From contig JAJNNQ010000002.1 in NCBI GenBank assembly GCA_027886175.1, positions 11,218,001 through 11,282,000 of the forward strand: a stretch of 64,000 nt of DNA, read 5' to 3'. Shown piece by piece: positions 63,956 through 64,000 of the stretch. Source of the DNA: Phylloscopus collybita (lineage: Eukaryota > Chordata > Aves > Passeriformes > Phylloscopidae). A program made the position numbers and the translations under genes. Position 1 is the first letter of the stretch. Every line of letters starts with the position of its first letter. The notes under the pieces are model-generated. The model searched no databases, was not told the origin of the DNA, and saw only the letters and a list, made by a program, of their open reading frames with translations.

Positions 63956-64000
63956 CCACCTGATCTTAAGCCATATAGAGTCTATCTATGTATGCTCTGA

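Noticed and set aside
1..64000. CRISPR arrays, tRNA or rRNA genes, mitochondrial insertions, endogenous viral genes other than the LTR
   Set aside because: I looked on both strands and saw no sequence that supports any of these.

Overview
The window looks like about 64 kb of an AT-rich, gene-poor region of a bird chromosome. Two interspersed repeats support this. There are two CR1 retrotransposon fragments, one of which keeps the tandem octamer typical of CR1 3' ends. There is also a solo long terminal repeat of a kind I recognise from avian ERVL-class endogenous retroviruses. Interspersed repeats are otherwise sparse, as expected for Aves. The species cannot be named from this sequence. No bacterial features were seen (no operons, CRISPR array, insertion sequence or ribosome binding sites).

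I recognise no protein-coding exon, tRNA, rRNA or known small RNA gene. The open reading frames are short, overlap in several frames and lack recognisable domains. The longest come from simple repeats: an 18-bp repeat and AAAAAG tracts, whose unit lengths are multiples of three and so keep frames open. The window is best read as intergenic or intronic DNA.

Layout. 0-3.3 kb: a minus-strand CR1 3' end, then unassigned sequence. 3.3-3.7 kb: a 173-bp pure-purine AAAAAG tract, a 142-bp CpG-dense block with a strong CTCF-type motif and two perfect cAMP-response elements, and a two-tier foldback. 3.7-14.5 kb: unassigned, with two stretches that resemble conserved enhancers by texture only. 14.5-15.1 kb: decayed solo LTR. 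15-28 kb: mostly unassigned, with a palindromic NFI-type site, small tandem duplications and microsatellites. 28.1-29.3 kb: the main anomaly, a 22-copy 18-bp GC-rich minisatellite joined to a CpG island with two GC boxes and a NotI site, ending in an A-run, a G15 run and (CAA)8. 29.3-63.1 kb: unassigned AT-rich DNA with homopolymers, a second AAAAAG tract, a T22/A32 inverted pair, possible regulatory stretches and a 28-bp perfect palindrome. 63.15-63.96 kb: a plus-strand CR1 with a frameshifted reverse-transcriptase C-terminus.

With no genes there is no pathway to describe. The most likely functional DNA is regulatory: the CTCF/CRE block near 3.5 kb and the CpG island near 28.5-29.2 kb. All regulatory and conservation calls come from reading motifs and base composition, without alignment or expression data. 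I did not find a clearly new biological system.
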